DNA of 64,000 nucleotides from Haliangium sp963772315. GTDB taxonomy: Bacteria; Myxococcota_A; Polyangia; Haliangiales; Haliangiaceae. The DNA lies in contig CAVYWJ010000004.1 in NCBI GenBank assembly GCA_963772315.1, positions 4,526,001 to 4,590,000 of the forward strand, written 5' to 3'. The notes under the pieces are model-generated. The model saw only the letters and a program-made list of their open reading frames with translations, did no database searches and was not told where the DNA came from. The translations under genes were made by a program, and so were the position numbers. Positions 39,297-48,714 of the stretch are shown here, piece by piece; position 1 is the stretch's first letter, and each line of letters opens with the position of its first letter.

Positions 39297-40732
39297 AGCG
39301 TCCGCACCACCACTTCGCCTGGGATGAGCAGCTCGACCTGATCATCGTCGGGGAAAGGGAACTCCTCGGCGATGACGTCCAGGCCAGGCGCGGTCACGCT
39401 GGCGTTCGTGACCCCGGGGACCACGAGCCCCGCGGCCTGGAGCTTGGCGCGGATGACGTCCGACTCCCAGTCGCCGTAGGCGTGTCCGGGGTTGGCCGGG
39501 CCGAGGGTATTCAGTCCATCGGTGAACGCGTCGCCGACCTCGTACCCGTCGAGGATGTTCGTCCGCACCTGGAGCGCCGTCACGCTCGACGCGTACACGT
39601 TGTCGCCAGGGCTCGGCGTCCACGAGAGCGGCTGCGCTCGGCCACCGTATGGAGCCAACACGCACGTTGCCGGGGGGATCAACGCGGAGACCTGCGCGGG
39701 GTAACCGTCCGACCCGCTCGTGCCGGGGGACGCGCTCTTGATGGTCACGAGATGACCGACCGCTAGCTCGCCCGGCAGGCTCGGGCTGATGACCCGCTCG
39801 CGTGTCGTGGCGTTCCAGCTCGACACGGTGTACCCGGCGCTGTCGTCCCAATCGAACGCGGCAGAGTCCAGCACGCTGATCCTGACGTCCACGTGAACCG
39901 TCTGCGTGGGCGTCGTCATCACGACGATCTCGTCGGTGATCGGTTTCCTGGACGGGTCGGTCAGGTATTCCTCGATGGCCTCGCGCTCGGCCGCGGAGAT
40001 CACGCGAGCCGTGCCGGTGCCATCCTTCAGCGCGGCGACCGACACGATTCGCGCGGCTGGCTTGTTGGCGTAGGGGTACGCGGACCGGACTGCATCGCTC
40101 GCTGCAAGCGTGTTGGCTTCGTAGTCGCTGACGCGGCCACCGTTGGAGCCGTCCCGGAACTTCTGCACCACGCGGGCGCGCCAGGCGCCGATCGGCTCGA
40201 TGTCGTCCCCGCCTTCGTCGAGGTTGAGGACGAGCCGCGCGGCCTGCTCGATGCCGGCCGGGGGCGTGGTGAAGCGCAGGGCCTCGCCAGCGTTGAGCCG
40301 CGTTGACGCGCCGGTCGAAACGGCCTCGATGTCGGCCGTGGTCACGCCAGCCGCGGGGACCGTGACCGCGGCCGTGACCTTGTACACGAGCCCGGAGCCG
40401 TGGGTCAGTTGCGTGTCCACCGGGACCACCGACCCGTTCGCGCCGCGGATCTCCAGGGCATCGGCCTTGCGCGCGCCGGTGGCGCTCTTGCGGGCCACGC
40501 CGAGGACGTTCGCCCAGCGCTCCAGGCCGGCCTCGGTCGCGGTGTCCGGGGTCGCGTCGAGGTCGAGCTGACCGATCCGGATGTGGTTGTCTGCCGTGAC
40601 CCTGGCGTATGTCGAGACCTCGGCGCGGGGTAGCGTGCCCTCGCCAGTTCGCAGCTCCGGCAGCTCTGCATTCAGGCCACGCAGGGCGCGGTCTCGAAGT
40701 TCATCAGGGGATGGGACCGTGAACGTCGCCAT
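39293..40732 (-). CDS. Baseplate J-like protein (Mu gp47)
   Basis: The 479-residue product has the characteristic N terminus (PSPDELRDRALRGLNAE) and GLERWANVLGVARKSATGA, with a repeated beta core including GGRVSDYEANTLAASDAVR. Baseplate J forms the wedge that links tail tube and fibres in contractile tails. The ATG at 40732 overlaps the preceding stop (TGATG); a GTG at 40735 is possible. Length agrees with the family, though a C-terminal extension is present. Confidence 0.85.
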   Translation of the reverse strand: MATFTVPSPDELRDRALRGLNAELPELRTGEGTLPRAEVSTYARVTADNHIRIGQLDLDATPDTATEAGLERWANVLGVARKSATGARKADALEIRGANGSVVPVDTQLTHGSGLVYKVTAAVTVPAAGVTTADIEAVSTGASTRLNAGEALRFTTPPAGIEQAARLVLNLDEGGDDIEPIGAWRARVVQKFRDGSNGGRVSDYEANTLAASDAVRSAYPYANKPAARIVSVAALKDGTGTARVISAAEREAIEEYLTDPSRKPITDEIVVMTTPTQTVHVDVRISVLDSAAFDWDDSAGYTVSSWNATTRERVISPSLPGELAVGHLVTIKSASPGTSGSDGYPAQVSALIPPATCVLAPYGGRAQPLSWTPSPGDNVYASSVTALQVRTNILDGYEVGDAFTDGLNTLGPANPGHAYGDWESDVIRAKLQAAGLVVPGVTNASVTAPGLDVIAEEFPFPDDDQVELLIPGEVVVRTL

Positions 40733-41088
40733 CACTCATCTCCCACGCGGACCCGGAGGGGATCCGCCAGCTCGGCGACGGTCGTTGTCACGAGCCTGTC
40801 GGCCGGGTCGTAGGTCACCGACTCGACCGTGAGCAGGCCGGTCACCTGGAGCCGCGCGAGGGCATCGGTAGCGGCCTGCGTGACCTCGTTCGGCGAGGTC
40901 GGCGGCCTGCGGCCGGACACGAACCCCGGGATGCGTGAGCCCATCTCTGGCGCGGCGAACACGCTGCCGATGGGGACACCGATCGCCAGGAGGATCTCCG
41001 GGCTCGGGTCCTGGGTCGTGGTCACCTGGCCGTCATCGTCGAGGATGAGGTCTCCGGTCGCTGCATCGATGGCAAGCGCGATGCTCAC
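40732..41088 (-). CDS. Baseplate protein (Mu gp46 / GPW-like)
   Basis: The 118-residue product matches the Mu gp46 layout: DAATGDLILDDDGQVTTTQ at the start, then ILLAIGVPIGSVFAAPEMGS and an LQVTGLLTVESVTYD strand. It is placed exactly between gp45-like and gp47-like genes, which supports the assignment. The protein forms part of the baseplate wedge around the hub. Confidence 0.8.
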   Translation of the reverse strand: MSIALAIDAATGDLILDDDGQVTTTQDPSPEILLAIGVPIGSVFAAPEMGSRIPGFVSGRRPPTSPNEVTQAATDALARLQVTGLLTVESVTYDPADRLVTTTVAELADPLRVRVGDE

Positions 41089-41125
41089 TACTCACCATTA
41101 TCGCACGAACTCGAAACGGCAGAGG

Positions 41126-41731
41126 TTATTCCGCGAGCAGCACGGACGTTCCGTCCGGCGCTGGCGCGGTGTCGATCGGCGTGCCCAGCGGGTTCTGCGT
41201 TGGCGCGGTGGTCAGCGCCGGGGCGCTGCCGGTTCCACCGAACGCGCCGGCATGCTTGTGCTGGTCGAAGTGCGCCTTGAGTGCCGCGACGTCGGCCTTG
41301 GTCGCGAGCTGCACCGCGGTGCCCCCGATGCTGCGGATCTCGACGGTCCCGTCCGCGGTGATCTTCAGGATCGCCTGTTGGGTATATACAACCGTCTCGT
41401 CGGCATCGAGCCCGACCGCATCGATGATGGCGCGCCGGCCGTGGTCGAGCGTGTTGAGCACGACCGGGTGATCGCCATCGGCGCCGACGAACCCGACCAG
41501 GGCCTCGACCGTGACGTTCGCCTCGGGGCGCGCGATGATGCCGACCGGGGCGAGGACATCCATCTCGTCGGTCTCGACCGCGCCGGTCTCGTCCTCGCGG
41601 CCCAGGGCCGTTGCTCGATCACCGGTGCTTTCGTCGAGGTCGAGACGGCGCCAGGAGAGCAGCGCGCGGAGTCGGCGCGTCATGGGATCGTAGTACTGCT
41701 TCTTGAGATCCTGGAGATGTCGATAGCTCAC
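41126..41731 (-). CDS. Baseplate spike protein (Mu gp45 / gpV-like)
   Basis: The 201-residue product has an OB-type N-terminal domain and a repetitive beta C terminus (AILKITADGTVEIRSIGGTA, then AHFDQHKHAG). Such proteins form the membrane-piercing spike. The HxHxG-like end resembles the metal-binding apex of phage spikes. The 37-bp gap to the next gene is the widest in this stretch. The start overlaps the upstream gene by 4 bp. Confidence 0.8.
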   Translation of the reverse strand: MSYRHLQDLKKQYYDPMTRRLRALLSWRRLDLDESTGDRATALGREDETGAVETDEMDVLAPVGIIARPEANVTVEALVGFVGADGDHPVVLNTLDHGRRAIIDAVGLDADETVVYTQQAILKITADGTVEIRSIGGTAVQLATKADVAALKAHFDQHKHAGAFGGTGSAPALTTAPTQNPLGTPIDTAPAPDGTSVLLAE

Positions 41732-42921
41732 GTCAGCAAGCTCCCCAGCGGGACGAGCGAGATCATCGTCTGCTGTTCCTCGCGCGTGCCGGTGTACTGG
41801 ACGCGGGTTATGTATAGGTTCTCGTCCACGAGGACGTCGGCCACGTCATCGTCGGGGGCCGTCTCGACTTCCTTGTAGACACGCGCGATCGTGTCCGGCG
41901 CATAGAGCGTGACCTCGCTGGCGCCGTCGAGTAGCTGGCCGTGGCCGGCCGCCGAGATCTCGACGGTCCGCGCGTTGACGCGGGCGCGGGCCATGGCGCG
42001 GTCGGCTTCCTTCTGCGCCTCGCCCATGTTCTGCGCCTCGCTCACCACGAACAGCCGCTTGGGATACTTGAAGTCGAGGCCGGTCCCGTCGTCGCTCTCG
42101 GGGTTGTCGCGCGCGATACCGATGCGGTTCCCGCGGACGAACTTCGGGGGCCGGTCGCCAGAAAACGTGGGGACGAAAACCGGCGCCGGTTCCCCGAGCT
42201 GGCGACCGCTGCCGGACACCACGAGCTGGGCGAACCGGTTCGCGGTGCTCTTGCCGAGCTGCATTTTCTTGACGTTGCTGGACGCGGCCGTCTCGAAGAA
42301 TTCGTACTGCGTGCCCTGGCCGTAGTTCGGGGACGCGACGATCAACGTCTCGCCGTCCGCGCTGCCCCAGGCCAGGAGACCGAGCGGGGTCAAGACACGC
42401 TCCACGGCCTCCCAGCGCGACGTGCCCGCATTGATGACGCGGCCGATCGCTCTGAACTGTTGGAACGTGATCGCGGGTTCTCGGCCGGACGTGACTTGCT
42501 TCCCGCTGCCGCGCCGGAGGCGCCGGTCGGCGGCGTTGCTGAACTCGATCCGCGAGAACCACGGAGACACGAGGTCGAGCAGCACGTCAGATACCAGCTT
42601 GCCCGCGATCGCCATGTTGGCGCCGGGGATGGATTCGTCCACGAGCCGGCCGGCGCGGTCGCGGCCCGCGATGACCATGGAGCCATCGCCTTGATCGTCG
42701 ACCTGCTCGATGAAGCCATCGAGGCAGGGCACGTCATCGATGGTCACCTGGACGCGCGCGTCGAGCTCGACCAGGTTCCACGTCTGCCGGTCGAGCGATA
42801 GCGTCATCGTGAACGCGTCCGCGGGTTGCAAGAGGTCGACGTCGACCTGGTAGCTCACGGGCTCGCGGAGGCGCTTCCCCTCGACGTAGATCGCGACGTC
42901 ATGATCAGGGATCGTGGCCAT
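41728..42921 (-). CDS. Tail hub protein (Mu gpP / gp44-like)
   Basis: The 397-residue product begins with VAIYVEGKRLREPVSYQVDV and contains GFIEQVDDQGDGSMVIAGRD, typical of phage hub proteins of the gpP/gp27 type. It lies between gpN- and gp45-like genes as in Mu. The hub connects tube and spike. It overlaps the spike gene by 4 bp. The motifs seen agree with the family; length is near the usual value. Confidence 0.83.
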   Translation of the reverse strand: MATIPDHDVAIYVEGKRLREPVSYQVDVDLLQPADAFTMTLSLDRQTWNLVELDARVQVTIDDVPCLDGFIEQVDDQGDGSMVIAGRDRAGRLVDESIPGANMAIAGKLVSDVLLDLVSPWFSRIEFSNAADRRLRRGSGKQVTSGREPAITFQQFRAIGRVINAGTSRWEAVERVLTPLGLLAWGSADGETLIVASPNYGQGTQYEFFETAASSNVKKMQLGKSTANRFAQLVVSGSGRQLGEPAPVFVPTFSGDRPPKFVRGNRIGIARDNPESDDGTGLDFKYPKRLFVVSEAQNMGEAQKEADRAMARARVNARTVEISAAGHGQLLDGASEVTLYAPDTIARVYKEVETAPDDDVADVLVDENLYITRVQYTGTREEQQTMISLVPLGSLLT

Positions 42922-42925
42922 TGGC

Positions 42926-43810
42926 TCACTCGTACAAGGGCAGCCGCAGCACGGTTCCGCAGGCGACCCGGAGCGGGTTCCTGATGTCGTTCATGGTGGC
43001 GATCTCCCCGATGCGTCGAGCCGCGGTCTCTGCGCCGTAGAACGCCGAGAGGATCTGGATCAGTGGCGCAGTCTGGTCGAGCTGGAGCGATGCCACGCGG
43101 GCCGCGGTGCGCTCGACCTCCCAGGCATACCGTTGCAGCGTGCCCGCGAAGTCGATCAGCTTGACCGCGGCCTGATAGGCGTCGAGTGACGGGTCACGGT
43201 CGAGCGCCGCAAGCGCCGCCTTGTTGTCGGCCCTGAGAGGCTCCAGGTCGGCTCGGATCGCGTCGGGGGTAGTCTCGCCAGGGGTCCAGCTCGACGCGGC
43301 CGTGCGGCCCGCGTCGCTCGACGGCAGCGAGTCGGCGAGGTCATCCGCGGTCAGCGCCAGTTCCTCGACCGCGGCGTCATACTCATCTGCCGCGGCCGTG
43401 ACGTCCGAGAGCGTGACCCGGTCGACCTGCGCGTCGCGCTGGATGCGCAGCGCGAAGGGGACGTCCTCGGTCAGCGTGATGCGGTAGGACAGCTCGCCCG
43501 GGGTCAGCGATTCCGTGAGGTCGGACAGCCTGCAAACGATCGGGCCGTCCAGCGGATGCGTGAACGTGCGCGCGGTGCCCGCGTCGCGGATCGCGAGCAG
43601 GGCATCCCGGCGCTCGGTGACTTCCGCCGGTGTCCCGGGGATCACGATCTGGAGATCGTACTGTCGCGGGCGCTGGCCGCGATCCTGGAGCTGGGCACCG
43701 CGGCCCCGGGCCGGGCGCCATTGGATGACGTCGCGGCCGAGGTCGGTGGACAGAGACACGATGTCGAGTGGGACGTCGGCAAACGTCGCCGCGTGTCGAT
43801 ACCTGATCAT
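42926..43810 (-). CDS. Tail/DNA circularisation protein (Mu gpN-like)
   Basis: The 294-residue product has the N-terminal DNA_circ_N-type domain (MIRYRHAATFADVPLDIVSL, QYDLQIVIPGTPAEV). A helical middle follows, and a short LysM-like end (NPLRVACGTVLRLPLYE). Its place after the tape measure and before gpP is that of Mu gene N. Despite the family name the protein acts in tail assembly. It overlaps the tape-measure stop by 4 bp. Confidence 0.8.
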   Translation of the reverse strand: MIRYRHAATFADVPLDIVSLSTDLGRDVIQWRPARGRGAQLQDRGQRPRQYDLQIVIPGTPAEVTERRDALLAIRDAGTARTFTHPLDGPIVCRLSDLTESLTPGELSYRITLTEDVPFALRIQRDAQVDRVTLSDVTAAADEYDAAVEELALTADDLADSLPSSDAGRTAASSWTPGETTPDAIRADLEPLRADNKAALAALDRDPSLDAYQAAVKLIDFAGTLQRYAWEVERTAARVASLQLDQTAPLIQILSAFYGAETAARRIGEIATMNDIRNPLRVACGTVLRLPLYE

Positions 43811-45894
43811 GGTGACCTCCGCGGGGCCATGGCGTTCTGATTCGCGGTGAAGACCGCATCACCGTTGACGCTGACCTGCACGTTTGCCGACTCGATGCCG
43901 GCCTTGACCGCTGCCGCGATCGCCGCGAGGTCGGACGGCGCCGTCCCTGCGACCTTCTCATCGAGCGCGCGCTTGCGCTCGGCTGCCGCGGTCTCCTCGG
44001 CGAGCATCGCTTGTAGGCGCGCCTGAACCCGTCCGCGTTGCTCATCGCTGAGGTTGGCCATCTCGGGCGCGAATTCCTTGATGATGGCGCTCTGCCCGAC
44101 TGTCGTTCCGCCCCCGCCGATGCCCGAACCGACCCGGGCCAGCATCTCGTTCACGCGCCCCTGCTCCAGCTCGGCGAGAACATCATCGTTCGCGTTGGTG
44201 CCCCTGGCGTTGTTGCGCTGAAAGATGGTCTGCGCTGTCAGCTCAGCCTCGCCCGCCTCGACCAGGCCGCGCTCGAACCTGATCTGCTGATCGAGGTCGG
44301 CCATGCGCGACTTGCGGCGGGCGTGGAACTCTGGCGACGCGTGCGAGCCTTCGAAGGAAGCCGCGCGGGCGCGCTCGGCTTCGAGGCGCTTCACGGTGTC
44401 CCGTTGCTGCTTGAGCATGACGCGCGCGGCGTCGGCCTTGGCCTCGGGGTCATCAGCGCTCGCCTTGGTAGCGGTCTCGTCTTCCAGCATGCCGGACATC
44501 TCGACCAACATGTTTCCGACCTGCCATCCAGCGGTGAATGCGCCCACGATGCCCGCGGCGTGCGATGCCATCTTCGCGAATCCGCCCACGAGCGCCGGCA
44601 TGCCACGCTGCGCCGTGTTCGTGGCGCCAGCGATGCCGGTCACTCCATCGGCAGCCTTGCCCGCTGACGTCGCCATGCCGGCCATCGCCTGGCCCCACTT
44701 GTTCGTCGCCATGGCGAGCTGCGCGACCTTGAGCGCGCCGACCAGCATGACGATCTGCTCCAGGTGATCGACCACGTATTCGAGCGCGGACACCAGCTTT
44801 TGCACGACCCCGACGAACTTCTCCACGCGCTCGGGCGTGATGAGACCTTCCAGCTCGGACCGGGCCTGCGCCATCGCCAGCTTGAGCTTGCCCGCGTTGC
44901 TCGACAGGAACGCATCGAGATCTTGGTTGATGTCGTTCGCGTTCATCGCCGCCTGCGCGAACTCGTCGAACGCCTGCCGGTTGTCGAGCATCACGCGCAG
45001 GAACTGGCGCGCCTCGCTGGAGCCGAACACGCGCGCCAGCATCGTGGGATCCTTCATGAGCCGCGACTTCGCGAACTGGTCGAGGAGCTTGTTGACGTCG
45101 TTGAATTCCTTCTTGCCGTCCTTGCCCGCCTTGAACACCTTGACCCCGAACGTGGCCAGCGCGGGCGCGGCCTGTTCGAGCTGATCCGTGAAAGCCTTGA
45201 TCCCCGTGCCCACCTCGGCAGCGGAGCCGAATCCACGGCGACCGACCTGGATCGCGGATGCAAGCTGTGCGACACCCAGTTTCCCCTTGCCAGCAATCTT
45301 TGCGAAATTCGCCCCGATCTGTTGGGCAACGGTGTTCATCTCGCCGAGGGGAACAGCGCCCTCCTTGCCGGCTCTGATCATCGCGTTGAGCGCCCCTTCG
45401 AGCTGGCTCGCGTCGATGTCGAACGAGTTGCCCAGCGCGAACGCCAGGCCGGCCAGCTCGCCGATCGGGTTGCCGGTGGCCTGCGCGGCCTTCGCCAGCA
45501 CGCGCATCTTTTCCGCGCTGAATCCCGCGGTGCCTTGCAGGTTGACCAGGGCGTCAACGGCGCCCAGGACTTCGGCGCGCGACATGCCGGTCGCGAGCGC
45601 CGTTGCCTCGACGTCAGCACGCAGCGCGGTGAGCTTGCCCCCGGACGCGCCGGACGCAATCCCGAGCCGCGTCAGCTTCTCCTCGAAGTCAAGGACGTCT
45701 TTCCCCAGCGCCGCGAACCCGCCGATCGTGCCGAACGCGGCGAAGCCACCCAGCGCACTCCTGAAGGCACCGGACAGCTTGCCCGCGGATCGCTTGCCGA
45801 ACGACGCGATGTCGGTCTCGGCCTGGCGCAGGTCGGCGCGGAGGCGCTTGTTGCTCGCGGCCAGTTCGATTTCTGCGCGTCGGGCAAATGCCAT
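43807..45894 (-). CDS. Tail tape-measure protein
   Basis: The 695-residue product opens with a coiled coil (ASNKRLRADLRQAETDIASF), then the TP901-type domain (GTIGGFAALGKDVLDFEEKL, SFDIDASQLEGALNAMI). Hydrophobic segments lie near residues 385-400 and 440-460 and a charged helical C terminus follows. It sets tail length and enters the host membrane on injection. It follows the frameshifted chaperone gene, the universal order in long-tailed phages. Confidence 0.9.
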   Translation of the reverse strand: MAFARRAEIELAASNKRLRADLRQAETDIASFGKRSAGKLSGAFRSALGGFAAFGTIGGFAALGKDVLDFEEKLTRLGIASGASGGKLTALRADVEATALATGMSRAEVLGAVDALVNLQGTAGFSAEKMRVLAKAAQATGNPIGELAGLAFALGNSFDIDASQLEGALNAMIRAGKEGAVPLGEMNTVAQQIGANFAKIAGKGKLGVAQLASAIQVGRRGFGSAAEVGTGIKAFTDQLEQAAPALATFGVKVFKAGKDGKKEFNDVNKLLDQFAKSRLMKDPTMLARVFGSSEARQFLRVMLDNRQAFDEFAQAAMNANDINQDLDAFLSSNAGKLKLAMAQARSELEGLITPERVEKFVGVVQKLVSALEYVVDHLEQIVMLVGALKVAQLAMATNKWGQAMAGMATSAGKAADGVTGIAGATNTAQRGMPALVGGFAKMASHAAGIVGAFTAGWQVGNMLVEMSGMLEDETATKASADDPEAKADAARVMLKQQRDTVKRLEAERARAASFEGSHASPEFHARRKSRMADLDQQIRFERGLVEAGEAELTAQTIFQRNNARGTNANDDVLAELEQGRVNEMLARVGSGIGGGGTTVGQSAIIKEFAPEMANLSDEQRGRVQARLQAMLAEETAAAERKRALDEKVAGTAPSDLAAIAAAVKAGIESANVQVSVNGDAVFTANQNAMAPRRSP

Positions 45895-45898
45895 ATGA

Positions 45899-46578
45899 TC
45901 AGAACTTCAGCGGCCGACGCAGCGGGGGCGGCCGTGTCCCACGCGTGGGACACGAGGCAGCGGGGGCCGGGGGTCGATAGTTGGGGTCGAAGGCAGCGTT
46001 GCGGATGAAGCCAGCGGAACCGTCACGCCTCGGGGGGCGCGGCGCGTCCTCGACTTCTCCGTGCAGCTCGTGCCACATCACGAAGACCTCGAGGTCGGTG
46101 CAGTCGATGGCCGGTCGGCCATGGTACGCAAGAAGCTGAGAAGCGATGCGCCTTCGAGCGACGTCAAGAGAGCCTCGATCCGAGGATCTTTTTTTTTCAG
46201 CCCGTCGAGCAGCTCGGTGATGGTCTCCTCCGTCCACGTCGAGACGTCGGGATCCGCGCCGTCCTCGAGTTGGCGCACAGCACGGTCATAGACGCGCAGC
46301 GTGCGCTCATCGAGAGCGCGCACGGCATCGAGGCCGATCGGCGAGTCGCCATCGAACACGCAGTGCGCGATGACGTATTCCCGTTGGAGCGATTCGTATT
46401 CGTCCAGGTCGAGCGCTCGCTTGATCGGGCGCTCACCCCAGGCGTCGCTGGCGTGGCACGTCGCCGCGTGCTTGACGCTGCGCCTCGGCAGCACGGCCCG
46501 CAGCTTGATGCCGGTCCGCGGGCACTCGAAGTCACGCTCTCGCGGCGCGCGCTCCAGGGCGTTGACGAGTTTCCCCAT
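45899..46578 (-). CDS. Tail assembly chaperone, long form made by -1 frameshift
   Basis: A -1 shift in the A9 tract (46189-46197) joins the first 128 residues of the short form to a second frame, RSSDRGSLDVARRRIASQLL, then VFVMWHELHGEVEDAP, ending at a TGA at 45899. The joined product is about 226 residues. Long forms (gpGT-type) bind the tape measure while the short form coats it. The extension is protein-like, ends 5 bp before the tape-measure start, and has no start codon with a ribosome site of its own. The shift is inferred, not observed. Confidence 0.75.
46078..46578 (-). CDS. Tail assembly chaperone, short form (Mu gp41-like)
   Basis: The 166-residue product begins MGKLVNALERAPRERDFECP and is mainly helical, with IAHCVFDGDSPIGLDAV and TITELLDGLKKKDPRIEALL. 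It sits between tube and tape-measure genes, the place of tail chaperones, and contains the slippery A-run within the GLKKKD codons. Without a shift it ends at a TAG at 46078. It is expected to keep the tape measure soluble during tail assembly. Confidence 0.78.
   Translation of the reverse strand: MGKLVNALERAPRERDFECPRTGIKLRAVLPRRSVKHAATCHASDAWGERPIKRALDLDEYESLQREYVIAHCVFDGDSPIGLDAVRALDERTLRVYDRAVRQLEDGADPDVSTWTEETITELLDGLKKKDPRIEALLTSLEGASLLSFLRTMADRPSTAPTSRSS
46189..46197 (-). promoter_or_regulatory. Slippery A9 tract for -1 ribosomal frameshifting
   Basis: On the minus strand nine A residues read CTG AAA AAA AAA GAT in the zero frame. This is the only such homopolymer in the structural region and lies exactly where the two chaperone frames overlap. 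Slippage by -1 gives the extension frame. Confidence 0.75.
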
Positions 46579-46580
46579 GA

Positions 46581-46994
46581 TCAGGCTCCGACGATCTCGC
46601 GGATCGGGCAGACCAGCGTGACCTCGGTCTGCACGCTGCCCCCGTTGTCCGCGGACGTGTTGGCGGTCGAGACGCGACACTGCGGGAAGATCCAGCGATC
46701 GCCGAACAGAAATTGGATCTCGAACCGGAAGACCTCGTCACCATCGAGCAGCGTTTCCCAGCGGGCCTCGGGGTTCGCGCCCCGGGCGCGCCGCGTGGTG
46801 AAGCTGATCGAGTGACCGCCCGGGGCACGCTGGCTGCCGATCATGCCGGCCGGCCCCGGGATGTTCGTCACGCTGCCCTCGAACGTGTGATTGACCCCTT
46901 CGAGCAGGAAAAGCTGACGCTGCCCGGAGCGGTCGCGGAGGAAGAAAAGCGCGCCGTCTTGGACGGGCTGCGGATTGTCGAAACCGGTGGCCAT
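46581..46994 (-). CDS. Tail tube protein (Mu gpM-like)
   Basis: The 137-residue product (MATGFDNPQPVQDGALFFLR) is a beta-rich protein with VNHTFEGSVTNIPGPAG and VSTANTSADNGGSVQTEVTL. Its size and place directly after the sheath gene fit the tube subunit of contractile tails. It starts 14 bp after the sheath stop, so it is probably made in step with sheath. The assignment is mainly from gene order. Confidence 0.78.
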   Translation of the reverse strand: MATGFDNPQPVQDGALFFLRDRSGQRQLFLLEGVNHTFEGSVTNIPGPAGMIGSQRAPGGHSISFTTRRARGANPEARWETLLDGDEVFRFEIQFLFGDRWIFPQCRVSTANTSADNGGSVQTEVTLVCPIREIVGA

Positions 46995-47007
46995 TGGCTA
47001 CTCCTGA

Positions 47008-48504
47008 TTACTGCGCGGCGCGCCGCACGTTGTGAGAGACCGCGATGACGTCGAGGCCGGTGATCACCGCGTAGTCCAGAACAAGGACCAGATGAGTCGC
47101 AGCGCCGACGATCTCGAAGGTGGCCGTGACCTGATCGTCCGCGACCGCGGCGATCAGTCCCTGGCGCGCGGCGTCGCGCAGGATGGACAGCGCCGCGGCC
47201 TTCGCCGCGAGCCGGGTTTGCTCGTCTGCCGTGAGCTGCGCGAACCCGGCAAGCTCTGCCTGCATCGCGAGCGTGATGGTCTGCACGACCTTGGCGATCT
47301 CGAACGGGGCCCAGGTGCGATCCGGCGCGCCCGGCGCGGCGCCGGTCTGGTCGGTGACCGCGGACGAAACGGGGTCCATGATCTGGCCCGGGTCGGCACC
47401 GTTGCGATGCGCGAGCACCGCGGTGACGCCACCGTCGATCGCATCGTTCACGACGCTGCGCTGAACGTTGATCGGCCGTCCGCTGATCGGCAGCGTCGCG
47501 AGGTTGAAGTTGAAGTTGGCGCGGGTCTGCGAGTAGACGCGCGTCCCGACCGATGCCGCGACCTCGAAGCCGAACGCACGCGAGGAGTTCGGGATGTTGA
47601 AGATCGGCGAGCCCGCGACCTTCTCGGCACAGGCCACCATAACGCGCCAGTCATCCACGGCAGCGGCAGCGGTCTCGGCGTCCGAGAAGTCGGTACCGAC
47701 CGCGCAGATGCCGTTGTGGTACTTCGCCTCCGTGTAGTCCCAGCTCGACCGCACGTGGGTCCGCAGCGCCGTCCTGGCCGCAGCGGAATCCTCGCCGACG
47801 ATCACGGCGCGCCACGGCCCCTGCGCGAGCGCCGCATCCAGGGAGGTCGTCAGCGAGACATTGCCGGTTCCGGCCGCGGTCTCGGCAATCGTGGCCGTGA
47901 TGCCGGCCGGGGCGTCGACGCCAGTGTCGTATTCGACCACCAGCTCGGTACCCCAGGCTCCTCGCTCGCGCGCCGTCAGCGTGATCACCGCGCCGGCAAC
48001 GCCGGCGGTGAACGGCAAGTCGGGCTCGACGCGCGCCAGCTCGGCTTCGAGCGCTGCTGCGATCGTGGCCGCGGTGTCTCCGACAGCGACCGGGTACGTG
48101 ACGGTCTGCTGAGCCACGCGCAGAGTAGCGGTGCCCGCAGTCGTCGCGATGCCCGCGAACGTGACCGTCTGAACCTCGGCGACGTCGGGCGCGATGAGCG
48201 GTGCAACCCCCATCGCGTACAGCTCGGGCGTGATGCCGCGCTCGGCGTCGAGACGCGCCTGCTGGGCCGATTGCAGGGCAGCCTTGACCATGAGGTCGAT
48301 CTTCGAGCCGCGGCCGTAGATGACCGCGTCGGCCCGCGTGCGCATGCGCTTGGCGAGTCCGTCGTGGGCACTCGACGCGGAGGTCAGCCGCTCGCCGATC
48401 AAGAGCACCTTGGGCGTGCCCTGGGCGAGGCCGATCTCCCGCTGGAGATTCACTTCCTGGTAGACACCGGGGATCCGCTCGCTGGCGGAAACGAACGAGG
48501 GCAT
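47008..48504 (-). CDS. Tail sheath protein (Mu gpL-like)
   Basis: The 498-residue product starts with the family opening MPSFVSASERIPGVYQEVN. It contains KVLLIGERLT, an inserted beta domain (residues 125-210) and the C-terminal LSILRDAARQGLIAAV and DYAVITGLDVIAV blocks that form the conserved core of sheath proteins. A sheath proves that the virion has a contractile tail. It follows the small gp38-like gene by 3 bp. Confidence 0.9.
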   Translation of the reverse strand: MPSFVSASERIPGVYQEVNLQREIGLAQGTPKVLLIGERLTSASSAHDGLAKRMRTRADAVIYGRGSKIDLMVKAALQSAQQARLDAERGITPELYAMGVAPLIAPDVAEVQTVTFAGIATTAGTATLRVAQQTVTYPVAVGDTAATIAAALEAELARVEPDLPFTAGVAGAVITLTARERGAWGTELVVEYDTGVDAPAGITATIAETAAGTGNVSLTTSLDAALAQGPWRAVIVGEDSAAARTALRTHVRSSWDYTEAKYHNGICAVGTDFSDAETAAAAVDDWRVMVACAEKVAGSPIFNIPNSSRAFGFEVAASVGTRVYSQTRANFNFNLATLPISGRPINVQRSVVNDAIDGGVTAVLAHRNGADPGQIMDPVSSAVTDQTGAAPGAPDRTWAPFEIAKVVQTITLAMQAELAGFAQLTADEQTRLAAKAAALSILRDAARQGLIAAVADDQVTATFEIVGAATHLVLVLDYAVITGLDVIAVSHNVRRAAQ

Positions 48505-48507
48505 GGG

Positions 48508-48714
48508 TCAGTCCTTCTTGCGCCCGCTCTTGACGGGCAGCGTGGTAATGGGAGATTCGGAATCGTCGGCCGGCTTGACCTCGACCAAGCGGCCGAGCCT
48601 GACGTGCTCGCGCACCGCGGCCGTGTCGGGCAGCTCGACGCCAGCGGCGTCATCGGTGACAACTCGACGGCTCACGACGAGCATCCGGCCGTCACGCGCT
48701 CTGTATCGCTTCAT
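48508..48714 (-). CDS. Small Mu gp38-like protein (DUF2635-type)
   Basis: The 68-residue product (MKRYRARDGRMLVVSRRVVT) has the shape of DUF2635 proteins found just before the sheath in Mu-type phages. It ends in a lysine-rich tail. The ATG overlaps the preceding stop (TGATG). The role in tail assembly is not known. Confidence 0.75.
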   Translation of the reverse strand: MKRYRARDGRMLVVSRRVVTDDAAGVELPDTAAVREHVRLGRLVEVKPADDSESPITTLPVKSGRKKD

